Shown: positions 52,901 to 63,762, counted from the stretch's first letter. The stretch is DNA of 64,000 nt from Tupaia tana (GCA_026018925.1 JAKSZU010000007.1:95838001-95902000), one strand, 5' to 3'. The notes: a model not told the origin generated them from the sequence alone. Program-made: numbers and translations.

Positions 52901-53699
52901 GTTGGGTGTGGGAGGAGGGCTGGGGCCCATGACGGCAGGTGCCCACGGGTGTGGGTGTGTTGGAGGCCCGGCAGGAAGGCCAGTAGGCCAGAAAGGACCA
53001 GTGCTGCCAGGCACCCCGGGTGGCCCCGGGTTCCTCCCAGACGCCGGCAGCGTGGGCTCTCCTGGGTGGTAGGCGCTGGGGTCAGGGCCTGAATCTCAGC
53101 TTGCCTCACCCCAGCTCCTTCCTGCTGAGAAGTGACGTGGGCATTCGCAGCCCGGGGGGTTTCCGGTCTGTGGGTGGCTCCTTCCCCTAACAGGGTGGCG
53201 TCACACAGGCTTTGAGACTCCTAGCTGGCCCCGACACGCTCTAGGAGCCTGTGCATGTGAGAGCCCTGCTCTGTCCACCGCTCGAAACCATCTCACTGAC
53301 TCTCCAAGCAGCTCAGGAGGGAGGGCCGTGGGGAGCGGCTGTTCTCTGAGCCTCATCTGTTCTTTGTCTCGTTCCTCTGCCCGGGCCCGTCCTCAGCCAC
53401 ACCCACGGTCGCTGGCTTCCTCTCGCCGACATCCAGCTTCCTTCCTCTTCACACCCCCGGCCACAGGCCACTCTGCCTCCAAGATTCTGCTCCTTCCATC
53501 CCACCCCGCTGGTCCACCTGGCCCCTAGGGAGGCTCAGCGGCAGCCCTGTTTCTCCTCACAGGCCGGGGCTAATGGTGAGGCAGGGTTATCATCCCACTC
53601 AGCCGAATCCAGTGTCTGCTGCTGGGACCTCCTGACCCTGTGTGAGCTGCTCAGGTAATGATGGCAGCAGTAATCCCTGTGTTTGTGGAGTTTCATTAT
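52901..53699 (+). other. ZDHHC18: ZDHHC18 intron 2, no feature recognised
   Basis: G+C-rich, SINE-free. Confidence 0.4.
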
Positions 53700-53954
53700 T
53701 TATTTATTTATTATTTTTTGGAGAGGTTTTTGCTATAGGGCGTGTGTGCTTGCCAGAGAGACAGAAAGCGAGAAATCACCCCCCCCAGGGGGGATGGCCA
53801 CACCGCAATCCCTTCTCCTCCATTCTCCTCTCGGGATCTTGGGCACGCACGCACACGCGCCCGGCATGAGTTTAAGCGACTGAGTCCAGGACTTGAACCA
53901 CGGTCGACTACATGGGAGTCCAGTGACATAGCCATTATGCTAACTGCTGGTCCC
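53700..53954 (-). mobile_element. L SINE
   Basis: Antisense; TTTA-type tail, near-consensus body. Confidence 0.92.
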
Positions 53955-53965
53955 GCAAATTGTTG

Positions 53966-54240
53966 GTTTTTTTTTTTAAAGTTTACTTATTTATTATACT
54001 TCATCATGAGTCAAATAGAGAGAGACTGAGAGCACCCTGGACAGAGTCTTAATGCCACAATCCACCCCAGCCAGCCCAAGATCACACTGCCTGGCGCTCA
54101 GGGGCGTCTCCACACATGAGCCTGAGCGGCCCACGTTGGTCAGTTCTGCGGTGCTGCTCCCCTGTGCGGCCCATCGGGCAAGACGTCAGCCATGTGCCTC
54201 GTACTGTCCGCCAGTCCTGCAGGTCTCCCTACAGGGGTAA
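53966..54240 (-). mobile_element. Possible second old SINE family
   Basis: T-run, aagtttacttatttatta, agagagagactgagagcacc, then G+C-rich body. Its layout is like 62690-62940 but unlike L, S and O. Uncertain. Confidence 0.3.
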
Positions 54241-54873
54241 AGGTGGCCCGTGAGCAGTTGTGCTCACGCAGATACGAGGCCCAGGAGTGGGGGAGCGGAG
54301 ACGGAGGTACCTGGCCCCCATCCCCTGGCCTTCACATCCGAGATGGCCGCAGGGACACTTCCCACACCCTGTGTCTGTACTCTGGGGTCCCATATTCTGG
54401 AAAGCCTTCCAGATCCTGCTTGGGCCGGGCCCTGCATGACACATTCCCGGAGCACCTTCTTCCCCTGTCCCTGTGCTGTGTGACAGGCAGTAGGGAACTC
54501 TCCTTGGCACTGCTCAAGGAGGGTAGGTGAGGGCAGGCCGTGGAGACGGCAGCAATCAGGGCCGGCTCCTACCTGAGGACCGAGGCCTCCTGGTGAAGCC
54601 ACACTCGAGCTGGGACTGAGTGGGTGCAGTTCAAGCAGGAAGTGTAGAGGGGGTCTTTCAGGCAGGGGATGACAGAAGTGGAGTGGAGAGGGGCAGGTGT
54701 GGGAACCAACGAGTTGGCTGGGCCAGAGAACGAGAACAGTCACCTTTGTGAGAATGGGGGGAGTCAGTCTCATGGGGCCCCAATGTCAGGGCCAAGAATT
54801 GAGGACAGTTGCCGAGTGTGAAACTGGTGTCCATGGGCCTTTGCTTCTCAAACTCGCATTGAAGGCATATCTT
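54241..54873 (+). other. ZDHHC18: ZDHHC18 intron 2, no feature recognised
   Basis: Single-copy-looking DNA; open frames here have no recognised domain. Confidence 0.4.
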
Positions 54874-55137
54874 GGGACCAGCAGTTAGCATAATGGCTAT
54901 GTTGCTGGACTCCCATGTAGTCGACTGCGGTTCGAGTCCCAGACCCAGTGGCTTAAACTTGCCGGGCACGTGTGCGTACGTGCCCAAGATCCCGAGGGGA
55001 GAATGGAGGAGGAGGGATTGCGTGGCCATCCCCCCAGGGGGTGATTTCTCGCTTTCTGTCTCTCTGTCTCTCTCTTTCTGGTGAGCACACATGCCCTATA
55101 GCAAAAACCTCTCAAAAAAAAAAAAAGAAAAAGAAAA
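54874..55137 (+). mobile_element. L SINE with TSD
   Basis: TSD aaggcatatctt at 54862-54873 and 55138-55149, perfect. Confidence 0.95.
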
Positions 55138-55420
55138 AAGGCATATCTTGGCGTGTGGCCAGGAGGCATCTAACCAGGATGAGACACATTTTCTTGTCAA
55201 GACTAAGGTCACCGAAGCTTTTTGAGAAAGTTAGGGACCAGCTCTGAGTTGGTAGTGCTGCCCCTAAGAAAGGGAGCTGGCCCCGTGCCCGTGCCGACCG
55301 CATGGGGTTCTTACCCTGTCCCTCATGTGTTTTAAAAGGAGGGTTTGTGCCATCCCTGTATGTGGAGAGCCTGACTCTGCTCTGCAGAGATCATCGTAGA
55401 ACAGCATGTCATGATTCTTC

Positions 55421-55560
55421 TTTTATTTAATTTTATTTATTCATTCATTTATTTTAATTTGACTAGAGAGACAGAGCGAGAGTGAAAGTGAGAAAGCAAG
55501 CCACCAGGTTGTGGGAGTGTCCAGCGGCTTAACCACCGTGCCACCTGCTGGTCCCCTCTA
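55421..55560 (-). mobile_element. S SINE lacking box B
   Basis: Antisense; ccaccaggtt joins gtgggagtgt, so the B-box part is deleted. Flanks catgtcatgattctt / tatgccatgactctt. Confidence 0.9.
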
Positions 55561-55703
55561 TGCCATGACTCTTCACCCACACCCATAGCCAGCTGGAATT
55601 GCAGGAGCACCCAGTGTGTTCAGGTAGACCCAGGATGCAAACTTGAAGCCTTTCCATGGGTCTCTAGCATCATGCTATATGCCACCATGGCTGGGGCTGT
55701 TTT

Positions 55704-55891
55704 CCTTTTTTTTTTTTTTTTTAATTTTGTTTTAGAATTATTTAATTTTATGTATCATTATTATTACTGCTTTTAATTGGACCATAGAGGGAGAAAGAGA
55801 GAAAGAAAGCAAACTGCCAGGTCTGGAACTCAGACTGCAGTCAGTTATGTGGGAGTCCAGCGCCTTAACCGCCACACCACCTGCTGGCCCC
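55704..55891 (-). mobile_element. S SINE
   Basis: Antisense; long T-run, diverged body, ccacctgctggcccc. Confidence 0.88.
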
Positions 55892-55894
55892 TCT

Positions 55895-55895
55895 T

Positions 55896-55930
<35 letters not shown>

Positions 55931-55931
55931 T
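55895..55931 (+). repeat. (TTTA)n microsatellite
   Basis: About nine units between two SINEs. Confidence 0.93.
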
Positions 55932-55942
55932 ATTTTGCTAGT

Positions 55943-56198
55943 GGGGAGCCAGCAGGTGGCGTGGTGGTTAAGGTATTGGATCCCACAGGACTAACTGCAG
56001 TTCGAGCTCTGGATCTGGTTACCTGGAAACCATGTCAGGTGCATGTGTGTGTGCGTGCCCAAAAATCCCAAAAGGAGGACGGAGGAGGAGGATTATGGTG
56101 TGGCCATCCCTCCCAGGGGTGATTTCTCACATTTCCTCTCTCTGTCTCTCTCTGGTGAGTGCATGCACCCTGTGGCAAAAAAGTCTAAAAGAAAAAAG
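55943..56198 (+). mobile_element. O SINE
   Basis: Head ggggagccagcaggtggcgt, end gcaccctgtggcaaaaaag. Confidence 0.88.
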
Positions 56199-56255
56199 GT
56201 GGGGGGGCAGAGGGAGCATGGAGCAGAGAGACAGAGATTGAGAAGGGAAGTGAGG

Positions 56256-56482
56256 AAGTTGGTCATGGTGGTTAGGGTGGCTGAATTCCTCAGGGCTTAC
56301 TGTGTAATTTGAGTCCTGGACCGGGCAGCTTAAAAAACACACCAGACGTGTGTTCACAAGCCCAAAATCCTGAGAATGAAGAAGGGGCTGCGGCATGGCC
56401 ACCCCAGGGGAGTGCTTTCTTATTCCCCCTGTCTCTTTCTGGCGAGCACATGTGCTCCATAGCAAATTAAAAAAAAAGAGAA
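56256..56482 (+). mobile_element. O SINE with S-like end
   Basis: The end reads gcacatgtgctccatagcaa, then attaaaa: it shows the caaatta joint with the bridging segment still present. Confidence 0.85.
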
Positions 56483-56484
56483 GG

Positions 56485-56522
56485 GGGCCAGCAGGTAATG
56501 TGGTGGTTAAGGGGGTTAAGGT
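56485..56522 (+). mobile_element. SINE head fragment
   Basis: Only gggggccagcaggtaatgtg and gtggttaaggggg remain. Confidence 0.7.
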
Positions 56523-56533
56523 TAAAATATATT

Positions 56534-56897
56534 TAATTGGATTGTTGGAAAAGTCATGACACATTTTTGCATAGAAAAACAGAAAAATACATCTTAATTT
56601 CTCTGACAATCCAAAAAAAAATTTTTGGGGGGCGAGGTTTTTGCTATAGGGCACGTGTGCTTGCCAGACAGACAGAGAGAGACAGAGAGGCAGAAAGTGA
56701 GAAATCACCGCCCAGGGGGGATGGCCACCCCACAATCCCTTCTCCTCCATTCTCCTCTCGGGATCTTGGGCACGCACACACACACGCCTGGCGTGAGTTT
56801 AAGCCACCAGGTCCGGGACTCGAACCACGGTCGACTACGTGGGAGTCCAGCGACATAGTCATTACACTAACTGCTGGTACCAACAATCCAATATTTT
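56534..56897. mobile_element. Mariner-like MITE, right end hit by an L SINE
   Basis: Inverted ends ttggattgttggaaaa and ctgacaatccaa about 80 bp apart, beside TA-type flanks. The L SINE duplicates acaatccaa (56606 and 56883). Internal sequence matches the remnant at 28143. Confidence 0.65.
56621..56881 (-). mobile_element. L SINE in the MITE
   Basis: Antisense; near consensus, with ctaactgctggtacc at the right. Confidence 0.93.
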
Positions 56898-57036
56898 TAA
56901 AGGAAAACTTCTATCTCTGTAAGTGATAGCTCTGAATAGAAGATCACCGTAAAAGCAACAATATTTACTATGGAGAGCAGTCAATTCCAGGATTCATGGG
57001 AGACCACCAGTATTAGGTGTTAAAAATCAAGGTTTT

Positions 57037-57199
57037 GGGGGCCAGCAGATGGCGTTGTGGTCAAGGCTCTGGACCCTCACACATGGCCAACCGCGGTTCA
57101 AGTCCTGGACCTGGCGGTTTGTTTTCTCATTTCCCCCTCTCTGTGTATGTCTCTCTCTGGTCAAATTAAAATAAGTGAATGAATAAATAAAGTTTTTTT
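57037..57199 (+). mobile_element. S SINE with TSD
   Basis: TSD aaaaatcaaggtttt / aaaatgtcaaggtttt. Head gggggccagcagatggcgtt. Confidence 0.93.
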
Positions 57200-57215
57200 A
57201 AAATGTCAAGGTTTT

Positions 57216-57668
57216 CAGGCCAGGAGGTAGTGTGGAGGTAAAGGTATTGGATCCTACACGGTCCCTGTGCAGTTTGAGTCCCAGACCAGGGGACTTGAAA
57301 ACCACACGGTGGGGGGGAGGGGCAGTAGGTGGCACGGTGGATAAGGTGTTGGACACTACCGCATGGCTGACCATGGTTCAAGTCCTGGATCGTGGCTTGC
57401 TTTCTCGCTTTCCCTTTGTCTCTGTCTTTTTCTGGTCAATTAAAAAATAAATGAATGAATAAATTAAAAAAAAGAAAGAAAGAAAAAAGAAAACCACACC
57501 AAGCTGCATATGTGCACAAAATCCTGAGAGGAGAATGGAGGAGAGATTGTGGCATGGCCATTCCCCCTGGGGGGTGATTTTTTACATTCTCTCTTTGTCT
57601 TTCTGTCTCTCTCTGTCTTTCTCCAACAAGTGCAATCACCCGATAGCAAAAAAGTAAAACCAAAAAAA
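57216..57668 (+). mobile_element. O SINE split by an S SINE
   Basis: Inserted in the downstream copy of the previous site; gtcaaggttttc / gtcaaggttctc bracket it. Resumes at 57490. Confidence 0.87.
57309..57489 (+). mobile_element. S SINE nested in an O SINE
   Basis: TSD gaaaaccacac near 57297 and 57489; GAAA-type tail. Confidence 0.92.
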
Positions 57669-58064
57669 AGTCAAGGTTCTCCCTTCGATGCAGTCAGAGG
57701 CTTGAAAGAGTCTTGAAAAGGGAATAACTCTTATCATGTGATCCAGTGTTGCTCAATGTGTGGCAGGAGACGAGTCACTGTCCGGCTTCCCAGACACTCA
57801 CCAGCAGGGCCGGAGCCTGCCGGACAGAGCACGCTGCACCGTCTCTTCTGTCGCCTCTCAGTGCCTCAGCACGGCATGCACACCAGTGCCTCCCTGCCGC
57901 CGCCTCGCTCGCACTGTCCCCATACTGCCATGCCCGCGTCCCTGGTGAGCCCAAGGTCTGCTGCCCCCACCCCGTGAGTCCTCAGTTTTCTGGAGGCACC
58001 CAGCACAAACCCCAGGAATAGCACAAACCCACGCGCTCTGGGTTGGGCCCTGGGTTCGCCATCT
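57669..58064 (+). other. ZDHHC18: ZDHHC18 intron 2, no feature recognised
   Basis: C-rich single-copy-looking DNA. Confidence 0.4.
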
Positions 58065-58200
58065 CTGATTTGCGTTACACTTTACAAGATTGATGTTATT
58101 ACCCATTTAAGGTGAGGAAGCTAAGGCTCAGAGAGGTTGAGCAGCTTTCTCAAAGTCACAGGTAAACCAGAGGCCAGGCCGGGGTTCAGAATGAGGCCAG
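58065..58200 (-). mobile_element. MIR fragment
   Basis: Antisense; taaggtgaggaagctaaggc and caaagtcacaggtaaaccag. Confidence 0.78.
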
Positions 58201-59106
58201 GCCAGAGTCACGACTGCTCGGACTCTGCCGCAGGCCCAGCTTGTCCTGTGTCCCCGGGCCTCGTGGTAAGCCTGCCGTGTGGAATGAGCAGGAATGGGCA
58301 GGAGGAGCCACAGTGACCTGAGTGCTGCGGCCACCCTGGAGCTGGCTCTGGGAGCTGGGAGACCGCAGTCCCACAGCCGTTTCCTCAGCAGGTGACTCAG
58401 AAGGGCAGAGGGCAAGTCAGTCCCCCTGTAGCTCCCCAAGGACCACAGCCAGCCCCAGGCACCTTCCACACTGGCCTCTGGGCTTCAGGCTGTGGCCCGG
58501 GGACCTGCCTGATCTCTCTGAGGGGCAGCTCCGGCTGAAGACCGCCATGGGCCGTGGTCAGGAGGAGGTGTGGGCAGCTCGCGCATCCAGTGAGGAGGAG
58601 CCTTCCCCTCATCGTCACTCCCTCAGGGCTCTTGGCTCCCCTCGGGAGGCAGCAGGAGGGCCTCCCTAGGACGAGGCACTGTGTAGCTTCCCAGGAAAGA
58701 GCCCAATACCCAGGAGCCCTGGAGGACTTCTTCGGCTCTCAGGGCAGGATGGCAACTCCTCACTCCCTTCTTCCTTCAAGTCTTCCACAGATGTCTTTTG
58801 TGCACCTGCAGGGTGCCAGGCAGGCCCAGGGTGGACCAGGCAGACATCTCTGGCTCATTTGCACGTTCTTACCCCTTACCTGCTGCCCAGGCCTGCTCCA
58901 TGTCTTTCACACAGAGATGCTCATGTTTGGAGAAATGGCAGGAAAATGGCTTGGAAGACGAGGGTTCTGATTTCAGCCCACCGTGTACTGTCGGAGTGAA
59001 CTGTTTGCCATCTGTCAGTGTGCCCAGCCTTCTCTGCGATGAAGCGAGAGTGTCAGCACACTTCGCACATCACTTTTCTCACCGGAAACTTAAGAGGCTT
59101 GAGCTT
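58201..59106 (+). other. ZDHHC18: ZDHHC18 intron 2, no feature recognised
   Basis: No exon 3 signal of ZDHHC18 found; SINE-free. Confidence 0.45.
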
Positions 59107-59273
59107 TGAACCAGCAGGTGGCATGGTGGTTAAGGCGCTGGATTCCCACTCGACTGTGGTTTGAGTTCTGGACCTGACGGCTCGCTTTCTTCCTTTCTCT
59201 CTCTCTCTGGTCAGCACATGTCCCCTGTAATAAATTTTAAAATAATAATAATGACAAATAAAATAAATAATTC
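59107..59273 (+). mobile_element. Intermediate L/S SINE
   Basis: Short body with ggtcagcacatgtcccctgt still present before the tail. Confidence 0.87.
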
Positions 59274-59274
59274 T

Positions 59275-59462
59275 GGGGACCAGCAGGTGGTGTGGTTAAG
59301 GCGCTGGACACTTCCACGTGGCTGACCATAGTTCAAGTCCTAGACCTGGTTGCTTGCTTTTTTGCTCACTAGCTCTCTTGTCAAAATAAAATCAATGAAT
59401 AAAATAAATAAATAATTATTTTAGTAAAATACAATAAAAAATAAATAATTATTTTAAAAATA
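59275..59462 (+). mobile_element. S SINE
   Basis: Follows directly on the previous copy; the tail is extended and partly duplicated (aataaataattattttag). Confidence 0.87.
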
Positions 59463-59934
59463 CAAAGAAAGCTTGAACCTCTTGGACAGGAATGGTGAGT
59501 GGACTTGATCCAGGTCCTGACCAGCTGTCGGTGGTGGCTGGCGGGAGGAGCAGGTTGAGGAAGACCCTGAGGCTGTCTGGGGCAGTGGATTCTTGGTCTG
59601 AGAAAGCAGTGGGTACCTGCTGATCTTGTCCTGTGGGCTCAGCCCTGCAGGGCTGCCTTCGCCCTCACCTCGGTGACGTCATCCAGTGTGACACTGTCTC
59701 CCTCTCCCCAGGCTCTTGGCAGCCAGTGGAAGTGGGCGTGCAGGGCTTTACTTCCTCAGTTCTGGAAAGGAGGAGGCCTTTCCTAGGGCTCCCCTCTGCC
59801 CTGCAAGGGACTCACAGGAATCCAGTGCGGAGCCGCCTGACTGGCTTCTCTCAGTGCTGGAGAGGGCCTGGGGTTGTCCTTGCCTCACGGTGAGGCCTGT
59901 TCTGAAGGCCTCTCTGCAGTCCTCTGGACAGGAA
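59463..59934 (+). other. ZDHHC18: ZDHHC18 intron 2, no feature recognised
   Basis: Single-copy-looking DNA. Confidence 0.4.
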
Positions 59935-60039
59935 CACCGCCTACTACTTAGTAAGCAATTGCCACTTACCGGATGCCTTGTTGTACTCAGTGAACCCTCC
60001 CAGCACCTGTAGGGTAGATTAGGTGACATTCTATCTTTT

Positions 60040-60212
60040 TCAATTTATTTATTTTAAAGAGTTGTTTTATTTGCCTTTATTTATTTATTTTAATTTGACC
60101 AGAGAGGGACAGAGTGAGAGAGAAAGGGAAAGTGAGAAAGCAAGCCACCAGGTCTAAGACTCGAACCACAGTGGGGGTCCAGTGCCCTTAACCATTATGC
60201 CACCTGCCGGCT
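60040..60212 (-). mobile_element. S SINE
   Basis: Antisense; flanks tctatcttttt / tctgtcttatttt. Part of the head around box B is deleted. Confidence 0.9.
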
Positions 60213-60224
60213 TTCTGTCTTATT

Positions 60225-60455
60225 TTATTTTTAAAATTTGCTAGAGGGTTCATGGACTCACTGGAAATAGAAAGAGAAGAAAGCCTCTCCTCCCCACCCC
60301 CATGGGGAATGGCCACACCACAGTCCCTTCTCCTCTCAGGATTTTGGGCATGCACATCCACTTGCCCAGCATGTTTTGTAGGCTACCAGGGACTTGAACC
60401 TCACAGTTGTCTGTGTGGGATCCAACTGCCTTAGCCACCAGGCCATGGGCTAACC
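60225..60455 (-). mobile_element. O SINE
   Basis: Antisense; atttgctagagggttcatgg to ccaccaggccatgggc. Confidence 0.86.
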
Positions 60456-60550
60456 TCAGTTCCGTTTTAGCAGATAAAGGCACAGAGAAGTTCAGTGTCT
60501 TCGCGCGCCCCCCTCAGCTAGAGTGGTTGGGCCAAGGCTATAGCCGTGTG

Positions 60551-60813
60551 TCTAAGCCTAGAGACGGCAGGGGACAGGCCCGGGAGCTGGGCGGGGGCTG
60601 TAGGGCAGCACCGGGCATTCGACTTAGGGCAGTATCCGCAGCTTTGGGAAGAGCGGGGAGTTCTGTGTGCCAGAGCATTGCAGCGCCACTGGGTCAGGCC
60701 CAGCATCCATGGCTGCTGTGAACAGTGTGTTCGGGGCTTGCCCTGCACCTCTCATCTGCCCTCCTTCCCCACAGCCCGCCAGGCCGAGACTGTCCTGCGT
60801 CTGTCTGGGTTTA
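60551..60813 (+). other. ZDHHC18: ZDHHC18 intron 2, no feature recognised
   Basis: Single-copy-looking DNA. Confidence 0.4.
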
Positions 60814-61048
60814 TTTAGATTTTTGCCATAGGGCTCATGAGCTCGCCAGACTGGGAGGAGAAATTGAGAAATCACCCCCTGGAGGGACGCGAGGACGGCC
60901 ATACTGCAGCCCCTTCTCCTTCATTCTTCTCTTGGGATTTTGGGCACACACATGTCCAGCTTGATTTTCAGGCCGCCTGGTCCAGGGTTCAGACTCATCG
61001 GCCACGTGGGAATGCGGTGCCTTAACTACCGTGCCATCTGCTGGCTCC
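60814..61048 (-). mobile_element. O SINE
   Basis: Antisense; ttttgccatagggctcatga to ccatctgctggctcc. Confidence 0.88.
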
Positions 61049-61049
61049 T

Positions 61050-61365
61050 GCCCGAGGTCTGTTTTACAGATGCAGACGCTGAGGCTCTGGAGGTGCAGGG
61101 CCTCCTGTGCAGCCAGGACTCAGGGCTCCGCCCGGTGCTGGGCCCTGTTCTCACACTCCAGAGTGCCTGCTTCGCCGCCCCTCATGAAATAGTGACTGGG
61201 AGGTCCTCAGCAGGTGCCACGCCTCGTGTGTGCCACGTGCCCTGCAGGGTAGCTTCTGTTCATCTGCTCTTACAGATGCAAGCACAGAGTTCAACTTCCC
61301 TGTGGGCTGGCACCAGCTCACAAATGGAGGGGGCAGGGTTTGAAGCCCAGGCCTGCCTGAACTCC
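61050..61365 (-). mobile_element. MIR-type fragments
   Basis: Two stretches (tttacagatgcagacgctga near 61062; cttacagatgcaagcacaga near 61270) look like antisense MIR. Confidence 0.5.
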
Positions 61366-61424
61366 GAGCTTGCTTCCTCTCCCGTTTTCCGGCTATTGTT
61401 TAGCTCATGGGCCCAGAACTCCCT

Positions 61425-61694
61425 GTTTTTTGTTTCTGTTTTTCTTTTAGATTTTTGCCTTAGGGCATGTGCACTTGTCAGAGAGAGACAACAGAAAGAG
61501 AGAGAGAAGGAAAGTGAGAAATCACCCCTCCCCCCAAGAGGGATGGCCGTGCTGCAGTCCCCCTCCTCCGTTCTCCTATGGGGACTTTGGGCATGCACAC
61601 ACGCACGCCTGGCAGTTTTCTTCAAGAAGACTTGAACCATGAAATCAGCCACGTAGGACCCGGCCCCTTAACCACTGCATCCCCTGCCGGCCCC
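61425..61694 (-). mobile_element. O SINE
   Basis: Antisense; ttttgccttagggcatgtgc to cccctgccggcccc. Confidence 0.87.
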
Positions 61695-62025
61695 AGGACT
61701 GCTGTTCGGCACATGCCCCGTCCTGAGCAGGTGTCCACCCATCACAGCACAGCGTCAGCCTAACGCGTGTGTCCGGGCGTGCTGTGTGAGGCAGGAGAGC
61801 CCCGCGAGGCGGACGGTCAGAGAAGCTGTTGACGAGGCGGGCCTTGAGCAAGCCTAGGTAGGCGCGGAGCCAAGAGGGAGCCCTGGGTAAGCCGAGTGGG
61901 AGACAGCGGCAGCAGGCTGGGCCCCCGTGGAGGGCCGCTGTGTCCGGACACCAGGTTTGTCCCTGTTCTTGTTTTTCTCGGGAAGGTGAGTTTGGGGTTG
62001 GGAAGGGACTTGAAGAGGTGTTTGG
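61695..62025 (+). other. ZDHHC18: ZDHHC18 intron 2, no feature recognised
   Basis: Single-copy-looking DNA. Confidence 0.4.
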
Positions 62026-62286
62026 AGGGCTAGCTAATGGCGTGGTGGTTAAAGCAGCTGGGTCCCACTAGGCCAACTGTGCTTTCTGAGACCTGGACTT
62101 GGCAGCTTGAAAGAACACCAGCGCGTGTGCCCAAAGTCTCGTGAGGAGCTCAAATGGAGGAACGGAGGGAAAGGGATTACGCCGTCTCCTGTGGGTGACG
62201 TCTCACTTTCCCTCTCTCTCTGTCTTCCTCTCTGTCTCCTCCAGCAAGCACACGGGCCCTCTGGCAAAAAATGATAAAAATAAAAC
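62026..62286 (+). mobile_element. O SINE
   Basis: Head agggctagctaatggcgtgg; flanks tgtttggag / gtatttggag. Confidence 0.87.
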
Positions 62287-62506
62287 AAGTATTTGGAGGA
62301 ATGTGGCAATGTGTGCAGGGTGGGTGGAGAGGCTGACGGGCTCCCCAACACGGGGTCTCTGGGGAGGCTGGTGGTTTAGCCTGGCCTGCATTGAGGTGCA
62401 AAAAAAAAAAAAAAAAAAAATTATACTTTCCCTTGACTAATGAGTGTAACCACCTTGTTGTGTGCCTATTGGCTGTTTGGACAGCCTCTCTTCTTCTTCT
62501 TCTTCT

Positions 62507-62682
62507 TTTTTTTTTAAGAATTATTTTACTTAACTTTTATTTATTTACTTACTTATTTATTTTAATTTGACCAGAGAGGGACAGAGTGGGGGGGGAGTAA
62601 GAAAGCAAACCGCCAGGTTCGGTACTGGAACCACGGTTGGCCATGTGGGAGTCTAGTGCCCTTAAGGAGCACGCCATACCTC
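62507..62682 (-). mobile_element. S SINE
   Basis: Antisense; preceded by (TTC)n, a G-run in the CT stretch, head end decayed. Confidence 0.87.
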
Positions 62683-62689
62683 TTTCCTT

Positions 62690-62940
62690 TCTTAAGTTTA
62701 TTTCTTCCATGAGCAAGAGTGAGAGAGAGAGAGAGACAGTTCCCCAGTGAGGCTCCCGCAGAGCCGTCCACCCCAGCTTTAGCTGATCCAGGGCTGCATG
62801 GCCGTGGGCACGCGTGTGCCTGGCATACTCAGAGGCTCCCCAGACGGGAGCCCACACCCTCTCACGTGGGTCCGCCTTGCAGAGTGTTGTGTGTTACCGC
62901 TGCACCGCCACCCGTCCCCACGGACGGCCTCTGTTATGAA
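62690..62940 (-). mobile_element. Possible second old SINE family
   Basis: cttaagtttatttcttccat, GA run, then a G+C-rich body with ctcacgtgggtccgc. Same general layout as 53966-54240. Confidence 0.3.
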
Positions 62941-62982
62941 GTACCTTCTTAAGTCTTTTGTCCACAGTCGTGTCCAGTTGTC

Positions 62983-63197
62983 TAGGTGTGTGTGCTCACC
63001 AGAAAGACAGACAGAAAGTGAGAAATCACCCCCCAGGGTGGATGGCCACGCCGCAATCCCTTCTCCTCCATTCTCCTCTCAGGATCTTGGGCACGCACAC
63101 ACACGTGCCTGTGCCTGGTGTGAGTTTAAGCCACCGGGTCCGGGACTCAATTACATGTGAGTCCAGTGATGTAGCCATTATGCCATCTGCTGGTCCC
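62983..63197 (-). mobile_element. L SINE, tail end missing
   Basis: Antisense; starts at gtgtgtgctcaccagaaaga, with box B partly deleted (gggactcaattacatg). Confidence 0.9.
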
Positions 63198-63214
63198 AGG
63201 ATTTTTTTTTTTCC

Positions 63215-63302
63215 AAGAGACAGGGTCTTGCCATGCTGCCAGGCTGACCTTGCACTTCTGCTCTTCCTGCCTTCCTTCACCCCCTGAGTAGCTGCTCCTG
63301 TC
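63215..63302 (-). mobile_element. 7SL-derived (Alu-like) SINE fragment
   Basis: Antisense; gagacagggtcttgccatgc, caggctgaccttgcacttct and ccctgagtagctgctcctgt match the Alu/7SL right side. Confidence 0.78.
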
Positions 63303-63365
63303 CATGGGAGGGTGGGGAGTGGGCCGATGGAGAGGCAGGGAGGGGTGAGGCAGTGGGGCATTTGG

Positions 63366-63478
63366 TCAGGGTCTCACCATGTTGTGATTAGCCTGGCCCA
63401 GCCTGGTTAGGTTGGGCCGGGACCCGAACCTAGGCCTCCCGTGTGCCCTCATCCAGTGGTACTCTCCCACTGTGGCCC
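63366..63478 (-). mobile_element. Probable tRNA/7SL hybrid SINE
   Basis: Read on the minus strand: ggggccacagtgggagagta, a box B-like ggttcgggtcc, then ggccaggctaatcacaacat and ggtgagaccctg. A tRNA-like head is joined to a 7SL-like end. Confidence 0.5.
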
Positions 63479-63566
63479 CACAGCTGGGCCAAAGATTTCA
63501 TTATATACTCTGGGTGCGAGTCGTTTGTGCTTGGTCGGATTAACTTACTGTCAACATCGTCTTCAT

Positions 63567-63750
63567 GGGGTCTGCAGGTGGTGTGGTGATTAGGGCAGCT
63601 GGACTCCCACATGGCTGACCACAGTTTGAGTCCTGGTCTTGGCAACTTGCTTTCTCACTTTCCTTCTTTCTCTCTCTGTCTCTCTCTGATCAACTTCAAA
63701 AAACTTAAATAAAGATAATGACAATGAATAAAATTAAATAATTCTTTAAA
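63567..63750 (+). mobile_element. S SINE, first of a two-element stack
   Basis: Site catcgtcttcatg precedes it and atcatcttt follows. Confidence 0.9.
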
Positions 63751-63762
63751 AAAATCATCTTT

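Larger units (their letters stand above)
59935..60550 (-). mobile_element. MIR split by two SINEs
   Basis: Antisense pieces: acttagtaagcaattgccac near 59945 and ttagcagataaaggcacaga near 60468. Confidence 0.55.
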
